64,000 bases of DNA from Micromonospora thermarum (GCF_012034245.1 NZ_JAATEO010000001.1:62001-126000), one strand, 5' to 3'; numbered from the stretch's first letter, positions 1 through 9,031 are shown. The notes: a model not told the origin generated them from the sequence alone. A program made the numbers and translations.

Positions 1-891
1 CTGGGGCGCACCGACCCGTTCTCGCAGATCACCGGCGGGCGGCCGGCCAAGGCGGTCGACGGCGCGCTGAACATCCTGATGGTCGGCAGCGACTCGCGGG
101 ACCCGGACGCCCCGGTCAACGAGGCCAGCAAGTGGCGCGCGGACACGATCATCGTGATGCACATCCCGAGCAACCACCAGCAGGCCTACCTGGTGTCGAT
201 CCCGCGTGACCTGTACGTGCCGATCCCGGAGAGCGCCGGCGCGGACTGCGGCTCGGGCCAGCGCGGAAAGATCAACGCCGCGTTCGCGTTCGGCGGCCTG
301 CCCCTGGCGGTCCGCACCGTGGAGTGCTTCACCGACGTACGCCTCGACCACGTGATGGCGATCGACTTCGCCGGCTTCAAGCAGGTCACCGACGCGCTCG
401 GCGGCGTCGACCTGACCGTGGAGAAGACGATCACCTCGATCCACAAGCCGTACCGGACGTTCACCAAGGGCGTCAACCACATGGACGGCGCCGAGGCGCT
501 CGACTGGATCCGGCAGCGCAAGCAGTTCCCGAACGGCGACTTCGACCGGATGCGGCACCAGCAGGAGTTCCTCCGCGCGCTGATGGACAAGGCCGCGAGC
601 ACCGGGACGCTCACCAACCCCGTCAAGCTGAACAACTTCCTGAAGTCGGTGACCGCCGCGGTCACCGTCGACGAGGGGTTCTCCCTGGTCGACATGGCGG
701 TGCAGTTCCGCAACCTGCGCGGGGAGAACCTGACGTTCGTGACCAGCCCGCACAACGGCAGCCAGACGATCAACGGCGAGTCGGTGGTGGTCTCGGACCG
801 GGAGAGGGCGCTCTCCATGTACCAGGCGATGGCCAAGGACACCATGGCGGACTGGGTCAAGGCGAACCAGAAGAGCGACGGCGGCAACTGA
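1..891 (+). CDS. LCP family (LytR-CpsA-Psr) protein, 5' truncated by window edge
   Basis: The frame is open from base 1, so the gene starts upstream of the window and its membrane anchor is missing. What remains is the LCP catalytic domain. Visible are the N-terminal strand NILMVGSDS, the D-x-I-I-V-x-H-I-P strand, the SIPRD arginine/aspartate signature, the GGVDLTVEK segment and the MDGAEALDWIRQRK...GDFDRMRHQQ helix with its conserved arginines. LCP enzymes act outside the membrane and transfer lipid-linked cell-wall glycopolymers onto peptidoglycan. It is the first of three tandem LCP genes on this strand, with a 222-bp gap before the next. A TTG start further upstream cannot be excluded. 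The family call is firm; the polymer substrate is unknown. Confidence 0.93.
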   Translation: MGRTDPFSQITGGRPAKAVDGALNILMVGSDSRDPDAPVNEASKWRADTIIVMHIPSNHQQAYLVSIPRDLYVPIPESAGADCGSGQRGKINAAFAFGGLPLAVRTVECFTDVRLDHVMAIDFAGFKQVTDALGGVDLTVEKTITSIHKPYRTFTKGVNHMDGAEALDWIRQRKQFPNGDFDRMRHQQEFLRALMDKAASTGTLTNPVKLNNFLKSVTAAVTVDEGFSLVDMAVQFRNLRGENLTFVTSPHNGSQTINGESVVVSDRERALSMYQAMAKDTMADWVKANQKSDGGN

Positions 892-1113
892 TCACCCCGC
901 CTTCCGCCACATCGACCCCGATCGTCACCGGTCGGTGGCTGACCACCCCGAACTCCGGGCGCCAGCCGCCGACCGGTCGTATCCGACCCCTCCGTTCGGT
1001 CGATATATTCATCGGGCGGCCTGGATAACGGCATTTGACCGTGGGGTGAACTCGCCAGGACGGGAAAGCGTCCGTACAGTGATCCCGCCCCCCGATCACG
1101 AGCTGGAGCACGC

Positions 1114-2331
1114 ATGCCGGTTCAGACCAGCGGCCGCCCGCCGTCGCTGGAGGCCCCCCGCGCGTCGGCCCGGATGTCCGCAACCATCCCGACGCAGCCC
1201 GGGAGCGGTCGTCCGCCCACCACCACCCCCGCCAGTCGCAAGCGCCGCCGCAAGGACCCGTTGTGGGCGCGCATCACGCTGATCTTCGGTGCCGTCCTGA
1301 TGCTCACCAGCGGCGTCGCGATCGTCGGCGGCAAGGTGATGATCGACCAGGCCACCGGCAACATCGACCAGCGCAACCTGCTCGGCGACGCCGGCAAGTC
1401 GGGTGCCGAGGGCGGCGCCAACCTCGACGGCCCGATCGACATGCTGCTGCTCGGCGTCGACGCGCGGCAGTCGTGGGCACCGGACGACGTCCGGGCCGAC
1501 AGCATCATCGTGCTGCACATCCCGGCGAGCCACGACCAGGCGTACCTGATCTCGATCCCCCGGGACACCGAGGCGCGGATCCCGGCCTTCCCGAAGACCG
1601 GCTATCAGGGCGGGGTGGACAAGATCAATGCGGCGTTCCAGGCCGGCGTCCGCAACGGCGGCGGCTGGGAGGGCGGCGCGCAGCTGACCGCGCAGACCAT
1701 CAAGCAGATGACCGGCATCAGCTTCGACGGCGCCGCGATCATCAACTTCGGCGGCTTCAAGCGCATCATCGACACCCTCGGCTCGGTCCGCATCTGCGTC
1801 AGCCAGGAGGTCAAGTCGCACCACATGGTGTACGTGGACGGCAAGCCGATGTGGAACGCGGAGGCGAAGAAGACCGGCAAGCCGATGACCCCGGTGGTGC
1901 ACAAGAAGGGCTGCCGGGAGATGGCGGGCTGGGCGGCGCTGGACTACTCGCGCCAGCGCTACGGCCTCAAGAACGCCGACTACGACCGGCAGCAGAACCA
2001 GCAGCAGCTGATCAAGGCGATGGCGAAGAAGGCGACCCAGAACGGCACGTTGACCAACCCGGCCAAGATCAGCAAGCTGATCGACGCGGCCGGCGACGCG
2101 TTCGTCCTGGACACCGGCGGCGTGCCGGTCGCCGACTTCATCTTCACCATGCGTGGGGTCACCGGCAGCGACCTGACGATGCTGCGGACGAACGGCGGCA
2201 CCTTCAACGGCAACGGCAACAACCGCGAGGCGCTCAGCGAGCAGACGCTGGAGATGTTCCGCGCCGTCAAGGAGGACCGGCTGGCCGACTTCGTGGTCGC
2301 CAACCCGGAGGTGCTCTCCACCCGGAAGTGA
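1114..2331 (+). CDS. LCP family (LytR-CpsA-Psr) cell-wall ligase
   Basis: 405 residues from an ATG preceded by a GGAG Shine-Dalgarno at 1105-1108. A basic, proline-rich cytoplasmic N-terminus of about 50 residues ends in KRRRKDP and leads into one transmembrane helix at about residues 53-75. The extracellular LCP domain has DMLLLGVD, DSIIVLHIP, the SIPRD signature, FGGFKRIIDTLGSV and LDYSRQRYGLKNADYDRQQNQQQ. The family transfers anionic or glycan polymers to peptidoglycan. Compared with its neighbours it carries an insertion at residues 235-265 (VYVDGKPMWNAEAKK...) next to two cysteines (CVSQE and KKGCREM), which could form an extracellular disulfide. The 222-bp upstream gap contains TACAGT at 1075-1080, a possible -10 element. 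Confidence 0.95.
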   Translation: MPVQTSGRPPSLEAPRASARMSATIPTQPGSGRPPTTTPASRKRRRKDPLWARITLIFGAVLMLTSGVAIVGGKVMIDQATGNIDQRNLLGDAGKSGAEGGANLDGPIDMLLLGVDARQSWAPDDVRADSIIVLHIPASHDQAYLISIPRDTEARIPAFPKTGYQGGVDKINAAFQAGVRNGGGWEGGAQLTAQTIKQMTGISFDGAAIINFGGFKRIIDTLGSVRICVSQEVKSHHMVYVDGKPMWNAEAKKTGKPMTPVVHKKGCREMAGWAALDYSRQRYGLKNADYDRQQNQQQLIKAMAKKATQNGTLTNPAKISKLIDAAGDAFVLDTGGVPVADFIFTMRGVTGSDLTMLRTNGGTFNGNGNNREALSEQTLEMFRAVKEDRLADFVVANPEVLSTRK

Positions 2332-2388
2332 CCGGGGTCGGGTTTCACCGAAGCGGCCCGGCGGAGACGTGCCGAGCCGTAGCCTGAC

Positions 2389-3462
2389 GTGAAGAGGATT
2401 CGCGTACGGTGGCGGGGAGGAACCACGTCCAGGTCGGGGGGTGGACGGGAGCGGGCCGGCGCGGGCGTCCGACCCGGACCGCCCCGCTGGCCCCGCCTCC
2501 TGCTCCGTCTCGGCCTCGCCCTGGCGCTGGTGGCCGGGCTCGCGGTGGTCGGCCTCCGGGTGGTCGCCGAGCGGTACGACCGGGCCGTGGTCAAGGAGCG
2601 GCTGCTCGACGAGAGCGCCCGCCGGAAACGCACCGACCTGGACGGCCCCCTCAACTACCTCCTCGTGGGCACCGACCGGTGGCGGAGCGGCAGTGCCGCC
2701 GACCGGCGGTCGGACAGCATCCTCATCGTGCACGTGCCCGCGGGCGGGCGGGAGGCGTTCCTGGTCTCCGTACCCCGGGACCTGCTGGTCGCCATCCCCG
2801 CGACCGCCGGCTACGGCGGCGGGCAGGACAAGATCAATGCGGCGTACGAGCACGGCGGTGGTGGACTGCCGGGCAGCAGACTGCTCTCGGCGACCCTGGC
2901 CCGGTTGACCGGGATCCGCTTCGACGGTGCCGCCCTGATCGACTTCTCCGGCTTCCGCCAGGTCATCGACCTGCTCGGCGGCGTCCGCATGTGCGTCGAC
3001 ACCCAGGTCCGGTCGATCCACACCGACCGGGTCTTCACGCCCGGTTGCCAGCGGATGGACGGCGGCACCGCCCTGGACTTCGTCCGCCAGCGGTACGACC
3101 TGCCGAACGGCGACTACGACCGGCAGACCCACCAGCAGCAACTGCTGCGGGCCGTGCTGGACCGGGCCGGCGAGACGTCGCTGCGGACCAACCCCGTGAA
3201 GCTCGACCGGGTGATCCGCGCCGTGGGTGACTCCCTGACCGTGGACACCAACGGCGTACCCCTGGAGGACCTCGTGATCGCGCTGCGCGACCTGCCGGCG
3301 GACGCGCTGCGCGGGCTCCAGGTGCCCTCCCGGCCGCAGACCATCGGCCAGGTGTCGTACGTGGTGCTGGACGACGGCGGCGGCGGCCTCTTCGAGGCGG
3401 TCCGGACCACCCGGGTGCCGGAGTGGGCCCGGGCCAACCCGCGCTGGGTCACCCGCCTCTGA
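2389..3462 (+). CDS. LCP family (LytR-CpsA-Psr) cell-wall ligase
   Basis: 357 residues. One transmembrane helix (about residues 35-56, LLLRLGLALALVAGLAVVGL) follows an arginine-rich N-terminus, and the LCP domain follows (NYLLVGTD, DSILIVHVP, SVPRD, FSGFRQVIDLLGGVRMC, LDFVRQRYDLPNGDYDRQTHQQQ). It is closer in length and spacing to the first LCP protein than to the second, but keeps the Cys pair (MCVDTQ, PGCQRM) of the second. The GTG start has no Shine-Dalgarno; TAGCCT at 2380-2385 lies only 3 nt upstream, so the true start may differ slightly. Three LCP enzymes in a row suggest attachment of more than one polymer, or paralogous backup. Confidence 0.93.
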   Translation: MKRIRVRWRGGTTSRSGGGRERAGAGVRPGPPRWPRLLLRLGLALALVAGLAVVGLRVVAERYDRAVVKERLLDESARRKRTDLDGPLNYLLVGTDRWRSGSAADRRSDSILIVHVPAGGREAFLVSVPRDLLVAIPATAGYGGGQDKINAAYEHGGGGLPGSRLLSATLARLTGIRFDGAALIDFSGFRQVIDLLGGVRMCVDTQVRSIHTDRVFTPGCQRMDGGTALDFVRQRYDLPNGDYDRQTHQQQLLRAVLDRAGETSLRTNPVKLDRVIRAVGDSLTVDTNGVPLEDLVIALRDLPADALRGLQVPSRPQTIGQVSYVVLDDGGGGLFEAVRTTRVPEWARANPRWVTRL

Positions 3463-3484
3463 GCGGTACGGCCTGAACACGGCC

Positions 3485-3490
3485 TAAGCT
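3485..3490 (+). promoter_or_regulatory. -10 element TAAGCT, leaderless promoter
   Basis: TAAGCT ends 8 nt before the GTG at 3499, with no Shine-Dalgarno between. This favours GTG 3499 over the in-frame TTG at 3490. Confidence 0.6.
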
Positions 3491-3498
3491 TGGTACCC

Positions 3499-3834
3499 GT
3501 GTTCGGACCCCGCGTACCCACCGTGACCGTCCCCGAGATCGCCGACGACACGTACCTGCTCGACGTCCGGGAGGACGACGAGTGGGCCGCCGGCCACGCC
3601 CCCGGCGCCCACCACCTGCCGATGATGGAACTGCCGTCCCGGCTGGCGGAGGTGCCGACCGACCGGGACGTCGCGGTCATCTGCCGCTCCGGCGGACGAT
3701 CCGCCCAGGTCGTCGCGTACCTCATGCGCAACGGCTGGGAGCAGGTCCGCAACGTCGAGGGCGGGATGGGCGACTGGGCCGCGGCCGGGCGACCCGTGGT
3801 CGGCGAGGACGGGCAGCCGGGCCGGGTCCTGTAG
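3499..3834 (+). CDS. rhodanese-like domain protein
   Basis: 111 residues forming a single rhodanese fold. Visible are the LDVREDDEWAAGHAPGAHHLP motif of the family and the active-site loop CRSGGRSAQV, whose cysteine would carry the persulfide. Single-domain rhodaneses move sulfane sulfur in the cytoplasm (thiosulfate or glutathione persulfide as donors); the acceptor cannot be told from sequence. The start is placed at GTG 3499 because of the TAAGCT element 8 nt upstream; TTG 3490 would add three residues. The next gene starts 13 bp downstream, so the two are probably cotranscribed. Confidence 0.9.
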   Translation: MFGPRVPTVTVPEIADDTYLLDVREDDEWAAGHAPGAHHLPMMELPSRLAEVPTDRDVAVICRSGGRSAQVVAYLMRNGWEQVRNVEGGMGDWAAAGRPVVGEDGQPGRVL

Positions 3835-3847
3835 CGGAGAGGAACGC

Positions 3848-4633
3848 ATGGACCGACCCCTGGTCTTCGCGCACCGCGGCTCGTCGTACGACCTCCCGGA
3901 GCACACCCTCGCCGCGTACCTGCGCGCACTCGACGAGGGTGCCGACGGGCTGGAGTGCGACGTCCGGTTGACCCGCGACGGGCACCTCGTCTGCGTCCAC
4001 GACCGGCGCCTGGACCGGACCAGCAACGGGCGGGGCCTGGTGAGCGCGCGCACCCTCGCCGAACTGGACGCGCTCGACTTCGGGTCCTGGCACCCCGGCT
4101 GCGCCGACGGGGACGAGGTGCTCGACGAGTCGCACACCCGGCTGCTCACCCTGGAACGGCTGCTGGACGCGGTGCTCGCCGCCGGCCGGCCGGTCCGGCT
4201 GCTCGTGGAGACCAAGCACCCCTCCCGGTACGGGCGGGACGTCGAACGGCGGCTCGTCGCGCTGCTGCGCCGGTACGGGCTGACCGAGCCCCGGCCCGAG
4301 CACCCGGTCCAGGTCACGGTGATGTCGTTCTCGCTGCTGGCGGTCCGCCGGATCCGCGAACTCGCTCCCGCGCTGCCGACCGTACTGCTGCTGGAGATGC
4401 TGCCCCGCCGGGTGCGGCTGGGCCGACTACCGTTCGGGACCCGGATCGCCGGGCCCGGGGTGGCGCTGGTGCGGGCCCGCCCGGACCTGGTTCCGGCACT
4501 CCGCACGGCCGGCAACCAGGTGTACGTCTGGACCGTCAACGACCCCGCCGACCTGGACCTGGTGCTGGCCGCTGGGGTGGACGGCATCATCACCGACCGC
4601 CCGGCCCAGGCCCTGGCCCGCGTCCGGGGCTGA
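3848..4633 (+). CDS. glycerophosphodiester phosphodiesterase (GDPD) family protein
   Basis: 261 residues, ATG preceded by GAGAGGA. The GDPD TIM-barrel signature is complete: FAHRGSS with the catalytic His near residue 8, the metal-binding E-C-D pair in GLECDVRLTRDG, the second catalytic His in VCVHDRRLDRTSNG, then LLVETKHP and the C-terminal VYVWTVNDPADLDLVLAAGVDGIITDRP. The family hydrolyses deacylated glycerophospholipids to glycerol-3-phosphate and an alcohol. No signal peptide is visible, so it is probably cytoplasmic. It follows the rhodanese gene by 13 bp but shares no obvious pathway with it. Confidence 0.93.
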   Translation: MDRPLVFAHRGSSYDLPEHTLAAYLRALDEGADGLECDVRLTRDGHLVCVHDRRLDRTSNGRGLVSARTLAELDALDFGSWHPGCADGDEVLDESHTRLLTLERLLDAVLAAGRPVRLLVETKHPSRYGRDVERRLVALLRRYGLTEPRPEHPVQVTVMSFSLLAVRRIRELAPALPTVLLLEMLPRRVRLGRLPFGTRIAGPGVALVRARPDLVPALRTAGNQVYVWTVNDPADLDLVLAAGVDGIITDRPAQALARVRG

Positions 4634-4688
4634 GCGACCGGCCGGACGGGGGTGTCCGGAGATTCGCTCGGCGGGGCACACTCGGGGC

Positions 4689-6146
4689 ATGCCGGAGCGC
4701 ACGGACCTTTCCGCTCTGATCACCGGCCACACGGTGGTCATCGAGATGATCAACTCAGGGGACGCGGGCCTGCCGGTCCTCACCCAGCTGCTCCGGGTGG
4801 CCCAGTCCGCGCTGGGCGCGGCCGGCATGGCGTTCGTCGAGTTCGCGCCCACCGGCGGCCGGGTGATCGCCGCCACCGGCGCCGTCGAGTGGACCCTCGG
4901 CCGCCCCCTGCCGGCCGACGACCCGGACACCGCCTGCCTGCTCTCCGGGCCCCGGGTCCGGCAGGTCCGGATCGACCGGCTCACCGGCAAGCTCGGCGCC
5001 GAGCTGGCCGACCGGGGACTGCACCGGGTGGTCGCCTCCCGCGCCGAGGTCGGCGGGCTCACCGTCGGGAGCCTGCACGCCCTCTACCACGCGGACGGCG
5101 ACGACCCGGGCACCGACCAGCACACCGTCGTCGCGTACGTCGCCTCCTGCATCGCCCACATGTACGGCGACCAGAGCGGCCTGCCGGTGCACGGCGACGG
5201 CCCGGTGGTGGCCGCGATGGCGGACGGGCTGGCCGTGGTCGACCGCGACGGTCACGTCCGGCTCTGGAACCCGGCCGCCGCCCAGGTGACCGGCCGCTCC
5301 GCCGCCGACGCGCTCAACGAGCCGCTGCCGTTCCCCCTCCCCCCGCCCGGGCAGGTGCTCGACCACCGGCTGCCGGGCGGCCGCTGGCTGCGGGTCACGT
5401 CGGGCGAGCTGCCCGGCCCCGGCACGCTGCGGGTGGTCACCTTCCGCGACATCACCGACCAGCAGCGCCGCGACAGCGACCGCGATCTCTTCGTGGCGGT
5501 GACCAGCCACGAGCTGCGGACCCCGGTCACCGTCATCAAGGGGTACGCCGACACCCTCACCGACCACTGGGAGTCGCTGACCGACGCCGACCGGCGGATG
5601 GCCGCCCGCGTGATCGGCCAGCGCGCCAACGAACTGGCCCGCCTCGTCGACCGGTTGCTCTCCTCAGCGACCGAGGCGGGCCCGGGCGAGGAGCCGTCGG
5701 CCCCGTACGACCTCGGCGACGCCCTGCGGACGGCGGTGGCCGACCTTTCCGCGGAGCTGCGCCACCGCATCACGCTGGACCTGCCGGTAGGGCTGCCCAA
5801 GGCGCTCGGCCACCGGGCGAGCCTGGCCACGGTGCTGACCGAGCTGTGCACGAACGCCGGCAAGTACTCGCCGCCCGGCAGCCCGATCACGATCACCGCC
5901 GGGGCCGACGGGCAGACCGTCTCCTTCCGGGTCGCCGACCAGGGCATCGGCATCCGCCCCGAGCACGTGGAGCGCGCGTTCGACCGGTTCTGGCAGGGCG
6001 AGTCCGGCGACCGTCGCCGCTACCCCGGCGCGGGGCTGGGCCTCTATCTCGTCCGCCGGATCGTTGAACAACAGAATGGATGGGTATCCCTTCGGCCGAA
6101 GGCCGGTGGCGGTACCGTCGCAGAGGTGCGGCTGCCCCGCGGGTGA
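4689..6146 (+). CDS. GAF/PAS-domain sensor histidine kinase
   Basis: 485 residues without a transmembrane segment, so a soluble sensor. Residues 10-150 look like a GAF domain and 170-260 like a PAS domain (GLAVVDRDGHVRLWNPAAAQVTG). The dimerisation domain has the phospho-acceptor box SHELRTP (His about 274). The ATPase domain has the N-box ELCTNAGKY (about 384), G1 DQGIGI (about 416), the F-box FDRFWQG and G2 GAGLGLYLV. No response regulator is adjacent, so it is an orphan kinase here. An RsbW-type ATPase gene follows 31 bp downstream, which hints at a shared signalling role. The signal is unknown. Confidence 0.93.
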   Translation: MPERTDLSALITGHTVVIEMINSGDAGLPVLTQLLRVAQSALGAAGMAFVEFAPTGGRVIAATGAVEWTLGRPLPADDPDTACLLSGPRVRQVRIDRLTGKLGAELADRGLHRVVASRAEVGGLTVGSLHALYHADGDDPGTDQHTVVAYVASCIAHMYGDQSGLPVHGDGPVVAAMADGLAVVDRDGHVRLWNPAAAQVTGRSAADALNEPLPFPLPPPGQVLDHRLPGGRWLRVTSGELPGPGTLRVVTFRDITDQQRRDSDRDLFVAVTSHELRTPVTVIKGYADTLTDHWESLTDADRRMAARVIGQRANELARLVDRLLSSATEAGPGEEPSAPYDLGDALRTAVADLSAELRHRITLDLPVGLPKALGHRASLATVLTELCTNAGKYSPPGSPITITAGADGQTVSFRVADQGIGIRPEHVERAFDRFWQGESGDRRRYPGAGLGLYLVRRIVEQQNGWVSLRPKAGGGTVAEVRLPRG

Positions 6147-6177
6147 CCGGCGGTGGCGGGGGTGTGGAGGGGCGACG

Positions 6178-6624
6178 GTGTCAACGGAAGGTGCCGAACG
6201 GGCGTGGTGCGTGGTGGTGCCTCACCACGGGACGGGTGCACGGCAGGCGAGGCACCGGCTCGCCGACGAGCTGACCGGGATCGTGAACCCGCCGCTGCTC
6301 GCGGACCTGGTGGCGGTCCTCGCGGAGTTGGTGGGCAACGCCGTACGCCACGCCGACCCCCTCCCGGGCGGGGTGATCCGGGTGGCCTGGCGACTCCGCG
6401 ACACTGCCACCGGCCCCCGCGTCCACCTGCGGGTGACCGACGGCGGCGCGCCGGGCGGGCCGCGGATGCGGGAGGCCGACCCGGACGCGATGGACGGCCG
6501 GGGTCTGCACATCGTCTCGGGCCTGTCGAGCCGCTGGGGCGTCGACCGGGACGGGCTCGGCCAGACCGTGTGGGCGGAGTTCGAGCCGGCCGGCTCGGCG
6601 CAGCCCGACCTGGTGGTGGCGTGA
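6178..6624 (+). CDS. ATP-binding protein, anti-sigma-factor-like (RsbW/HATPase_c_2 type)
   Basis: 148 residues from GTG 6178, chosen because GGAGG at 6166-6170 is correctly spaced; an ATG far upstream (6064) lies inside the kinase gene. The sequence is a single GHKL ATPase fold with the N-box LAELVGNAVRHA, the G1 box VTDGGAPGG and the G2-like DGRGLHIVSGLSSRWGV. There is no His phospho-acceptor domain. Such stand-alone proteins in actinobacteria are usually serine-kinase anti-sigma factors or regulators of similar type. No partner sigma or anti-anti-sigma gene is adjacent, so the target cannot be named. Confidence 0.85.
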   Translation: MSTEGAERAWCVVVPHHGTGARQARHRLADELTGIVNPPLLADLVAVLAELVGNAVRHADPLPGGVIRVAWRLRDTATGPRVHLRVTDGGAPGGPRMREADPDAMDGRGLHIVSGLSSRWGVDRDGLGQTVWAEFEPAGSAQPDLVVA

Positions 6625-6671
6625 CCGGGGGGTGCGGGCGGGTCCTCCCCACGCCGGCCCACGCCGGCCTC

Positions 6672-6677
6672 TAGGCT
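6672..6677 (+). promoter_or_regulatory. -10 element TAGGCT, leaderless promoter
   Basis: TAGGCT ends 8 nt before GTG 6686 of the DUF5926 gene; no ribosome binding site is present. Confidence 0.6.
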
Positions 6678-6685
6678 GTCGACCC

Positions 6686-7570
6686 GTGAGCAAGCGTCGA
6701 AAGAGCCAGCGGGCCGCGGACACCACCGGTAAGCGCGAGAAGGTGCGGGACGTCTTCGTGCCCCGCCCCTTCGAGGGGCTGGCCGACGAGCCGGAGTGGA
6801 TCGCGCTGCGCGAGCTGGTGCCGGCGGCCTCCGCGCCGCTGCGGCTCGCGCCGGACCTCGTCGAGGAGTACGGCGACCGCGAGGTCCTGCTGGCCACCGT
6901 GCTGCCGATGGCGGCGCCGGCGATGACCAAGCCGGACGGGCGGGTCTTCGTCGGTCTCCAGCGGCACCAGCAGTCCGGCGACATCTCGCGGGACCTGGCC
7001 GAGGCGCTGCTCTGCGCTCTGCGTACCGAGCCCGGTGGCCAGGTCACCGTGCCGCCGCTGCCCGGCCCCGGCCCCCGGCTCCAGGACGTGCTGGTCGACG
7101 GGCCGCTCGACATCACCCTGCACGACGGCTTCGAGTTCTGGCTCGACCCGGGCGCGGCGGACGACCCGACCGTGCAGGCGTCGCTGGAGCGGGCCAACGC
7201 CGCCATCTACCCCACCGTGCGGCTGAGCGCGGCGCGGGCCGCGTACTGGTGCCAGGTGCCGGAGAAGGCGCACGTACGGTGGGTGCTGCCCGACGACGAG
7301 GACGCCGCGCTGGACGCCCTGGCGCGACTGAGCGCGGCCGGCACCCTGACGCTCGGCGAGCAGACGAAGTTCGCCGGCATGTTCCGGGCGCACGGCCGCC
7401 TCGTACCGGTCTGGGACCTCCCCGAGGACACCCCGGCCGGCGAGTGGGAGCAGCCGGTGGCGGACTTCGCCAAGCGCTACGCCGAGGCCCTGGCGGACCC
7501 CACCCCGCTGGACGCCACGGCCCGGCGCGCCCGCCACGGCCTGCTCGGCCGCCAGCTCACGTTGCGCTGA
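6686..7570 (+). CDS. DUF5926 family protein
   Basis: 294 residues starting SKRRKSQRAAD, a lysine/arginine-rich tail typical of this actinobacterial family. The body contains PFEGLADEPEWIALRELVPAASAP near the N-terminus, then a globular region (ATVLPMAAPAMTKPDGRVFVGLQ, ARAAYWCQVPEKAHVRWVLPDDED) with no catalytic motif I recognise. Members are widely conserved in actinobacteria and have sometimes been mis-named SecA-related; the function is unknown. The start is GTG 6686 because of the TAGGCT promoter element; the frame extends upstream to an ATG at 6632 without support. A hairpin terminator follows. Confidence 0.8.
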   Translation: MSKRRKSQRAADTTGKREKVRDVFVPRPFEGLADEPEWIALRELVPAASAPLRLAPDLVEEYGDREVLLATVLPMAAPAMTKPDGRVFVGLQRHQQSGDISRDLAEALLCALRTEPGGQVTVPPLPGPGPRLQDVLVDGPLDITLHDGFEFWLDPGAADDPTVQASLERANAAIYPTVRLSAARAAYWCQVPEKAHVRWVLPDDEDAALDALARLSAAGTLTLGEQTKFAGMFRAHGRLVPVWDLPEDTPAGEWEQPVADFAKRYAEALADPTPLDATARRARHGLLGRQLTLR

Positions 7571-7577
7571 CCGGCGG

Positions 7578-7597
7578 GACGCGGCGGGTGCCGCGTC
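7578..7597. terminator. hairpin between convergent genes
   Basis: An 8-bp perfect stem (GACGCGGC and GCCGCGTC, loop GGGT) lies between the 3' ends of the DUF5926 gene and arcA. It could terminate both; no T-run is present. Confidence 0.5.
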
Positions 7598-7609
7598 GCC
7601 ACGGGGCGC

Positions 7610-8821
7610 TTACCCGCGCAGCGGGTCACGGACCAGCGGACAGGACATGCACCGGGGGCCACCCCGGCCGGAGCCCAGCTCGGAGCCGGCGATCGGGATG
7701 ACCTCGATGCCGGCCCGTTCCAGCTGCGCGTTGGTCTCCGTGTTGCGCTCGTAGCCGACGCAGAGCCGGGGAGCGAGGGCGAGGGTGTTGTTGCCGTCGT
7801 CCCACTGCTCGCGCTCGGCAGTGACCGGATCCAGACCGGTGTCGATGACCCGGAGCTGGTCCAGGTCCATCGCGTCGGCCGCGGCCCGCAGGAACGGCGC
7901 CGGGCCGTCCACCCGCGGATCCTCGCCGTCGGCGCCGGCGATGACGGTGTACGCGGACAGCGTGCTCGCGATGTTCGGGTACATCAGCACGGCGTCGACG
8001 TCGACCATCGTGCAGACGGTGTCGAGGTGCATCGTGGCGCGCTCCTGCGCGATCGGCACGACGAGGATGGTGTGCGCCAGCCGGGCGGCGAAGACCTGGC
8101 GCGCGAGACGCTCCGCGCCCGCCGGTGTGGTGCGCTCACCCACCCCGACCGCCAGCACGCCGGGAGCGAGCAGGAGCACGTCGCCGCCCTCGAGGTGCTC
8201 CATCTCCGGGTGGTACACGAACTCACTGCCGGCGAAGCGCGGGTGGTGCCGGTAGATCGCGTCGGTCAGCGTGGTCTCCCGCCGGCGGGCCGTCATGGCC
8301 AGGCTGGTGACCGCGACCCGGTCACCGATCCAGACCGACGAGTCCCGGGTGAAGAGCAGGTTCGGCAGCGGGTCGATGACGAAGTCGTGCCGGTCCATCA
8401 GCGTGTAGACGAGGCCGCCGGGCCGGTCCCGGCTGATCCGCAGTTCCTCGTGCGCCAGGCCGGCGATGAACACGTCGGCCAGCGCCGCCGGGTCGAGGTA
8501 CGCGAGGTGGTCGGCGACCCGGGCGCGCAGCGAGTCGCCGAGCCGGGGGGTGCGCAGCACCAGTTCGGTGAGTTCAGCACGCGCGTCGGCGACGGCGAGC
8601 GTCTCGGCCAGCAACTCGGCCAGGTAGAGCACCTCGACCCCCCGCTCGCGCAGGGCGGCGGCGAACGCGTCGTGCTCCTCCTGCGCGCGGCCCACCCAGG
8701 GGATGGCGTCGAAGAGGAGGGAGTCGTTGTTGCGGGGGGTGAGCCGGGCGAGTTCGGGCCCCGGCCGGTGCAGCATGACCGTGCCCAGCCGACCGACCTC
8801 GCTGTCCACGTAGTGGGTCAC
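7610..8821 (-). CDS. arcA: arginine deiminase
   Basis: 403 residues from GTG 8821; the frame runs much further upstream only as open antisense sequence. Arginine deiminase converts L-arginine to citrulline and ammonia. Family signatures are present: [24 protein letters not shown] at the N-terminus, [26 protein letters not shown] with the catalytic Glu/Asp region, [11 protein letters not shown] with the catalytic His, WDDGNN, and the C-terminal nucleophile loop [10 protein letters not shown]. ArcB and ArcC (carbamoyl-phosphate pathway) are not adjacent, so it stands alone here. The TACGCT element 6 nt before the GTG indicates a leaderless transcript. Confidence 0.95.
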   Translation of the reverse strand: MTHYVDSEVGRLGTVMLHRPGPELARLTPRNNDSLLFDAIPWVGRAQEEHDAFAAALRERGVEVLYLAELLAETLAVADARAELTELVLRTPRLGDSLRARVADHLAYLDPAALADVFIAGLAHEELRISRDRPGGLVYTLMDRHDFVIDPLPNLLFTRDSSVWIGDRVAVTSLAMTARRRETTLTDAIYRHHPRFAGSEFVYHPEMEHLEGGDVLLLAPGVLAVGVGERTTPAGAERLARQVFAARLAHTILVVPIAQERATMHLDTVCTMVDVDAVLMYPNIASTLSAYTVIAGADGEDPRVDGPAPFLRAAADAMDLDQLRVIDTGLDPVTAEREQWDDGNNTLALAPRLCVGYERNTETNAQLERAGIEVIPIAGSELGSGRGGPRCMSCPLVRDPLRG

Positions 8822-8827
8822 TCCCGA

Positions 8828-8833
8828 AGCGTA
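8828..8833 (-). promoter_or_regulatory. -10 element TACGCT for arcA
   Basis: TACGCT on the minus strand lies 6 nt before the arcA GTG. It fixes the start in an otherwise very long open frame. Confidence 0.6.
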
Positions 8834-8911
8834 GGGCCTGGGTCGGCATCCCGGCGTCCGTCGCGTCGACTGGGGCGCCGAGGCAGGGTTTGGCGGCATC
8901 CGGCAAAACCG

Positions 8912-8940
8912 CTGTGGATGAATACGGCATTCATCCACAG
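8912..8940. repeat. palindrome with DnaA-box-like arms between divergent genes
   Basis: Perfect 12-bp arms CTGTGGATGAAT and ATTCATCCACAG are separated by 5 bp, about 80 bp upstream of arcA and 90 bp upstream of the divergent gene at 9032. Each arm contains TCATCCACA, one base off the classical DnaA box TTATCCACA. It may be an operator or a DnaA-binding pair. Confidence 0.6.
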
Positions 8941-9031
8941 TCACTCCGGCGCTCCAACTTGCCGACCGGGGGGAGTGGCAACGTAGGGTAGTGAGGACAT
9001 AACTTCGAGGGACCTTTTGCCGGAGGTCGCG

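Noticed and set aside
1096..3480. 794-codon minus-strand open frame antisense to two LCP genes
   Set aside because: It is a third-position shadow of very GC-rich genes; its composition (Val/Arg/Gly/Asp runs) matches no family and the + frames carry clear LCP motifs.
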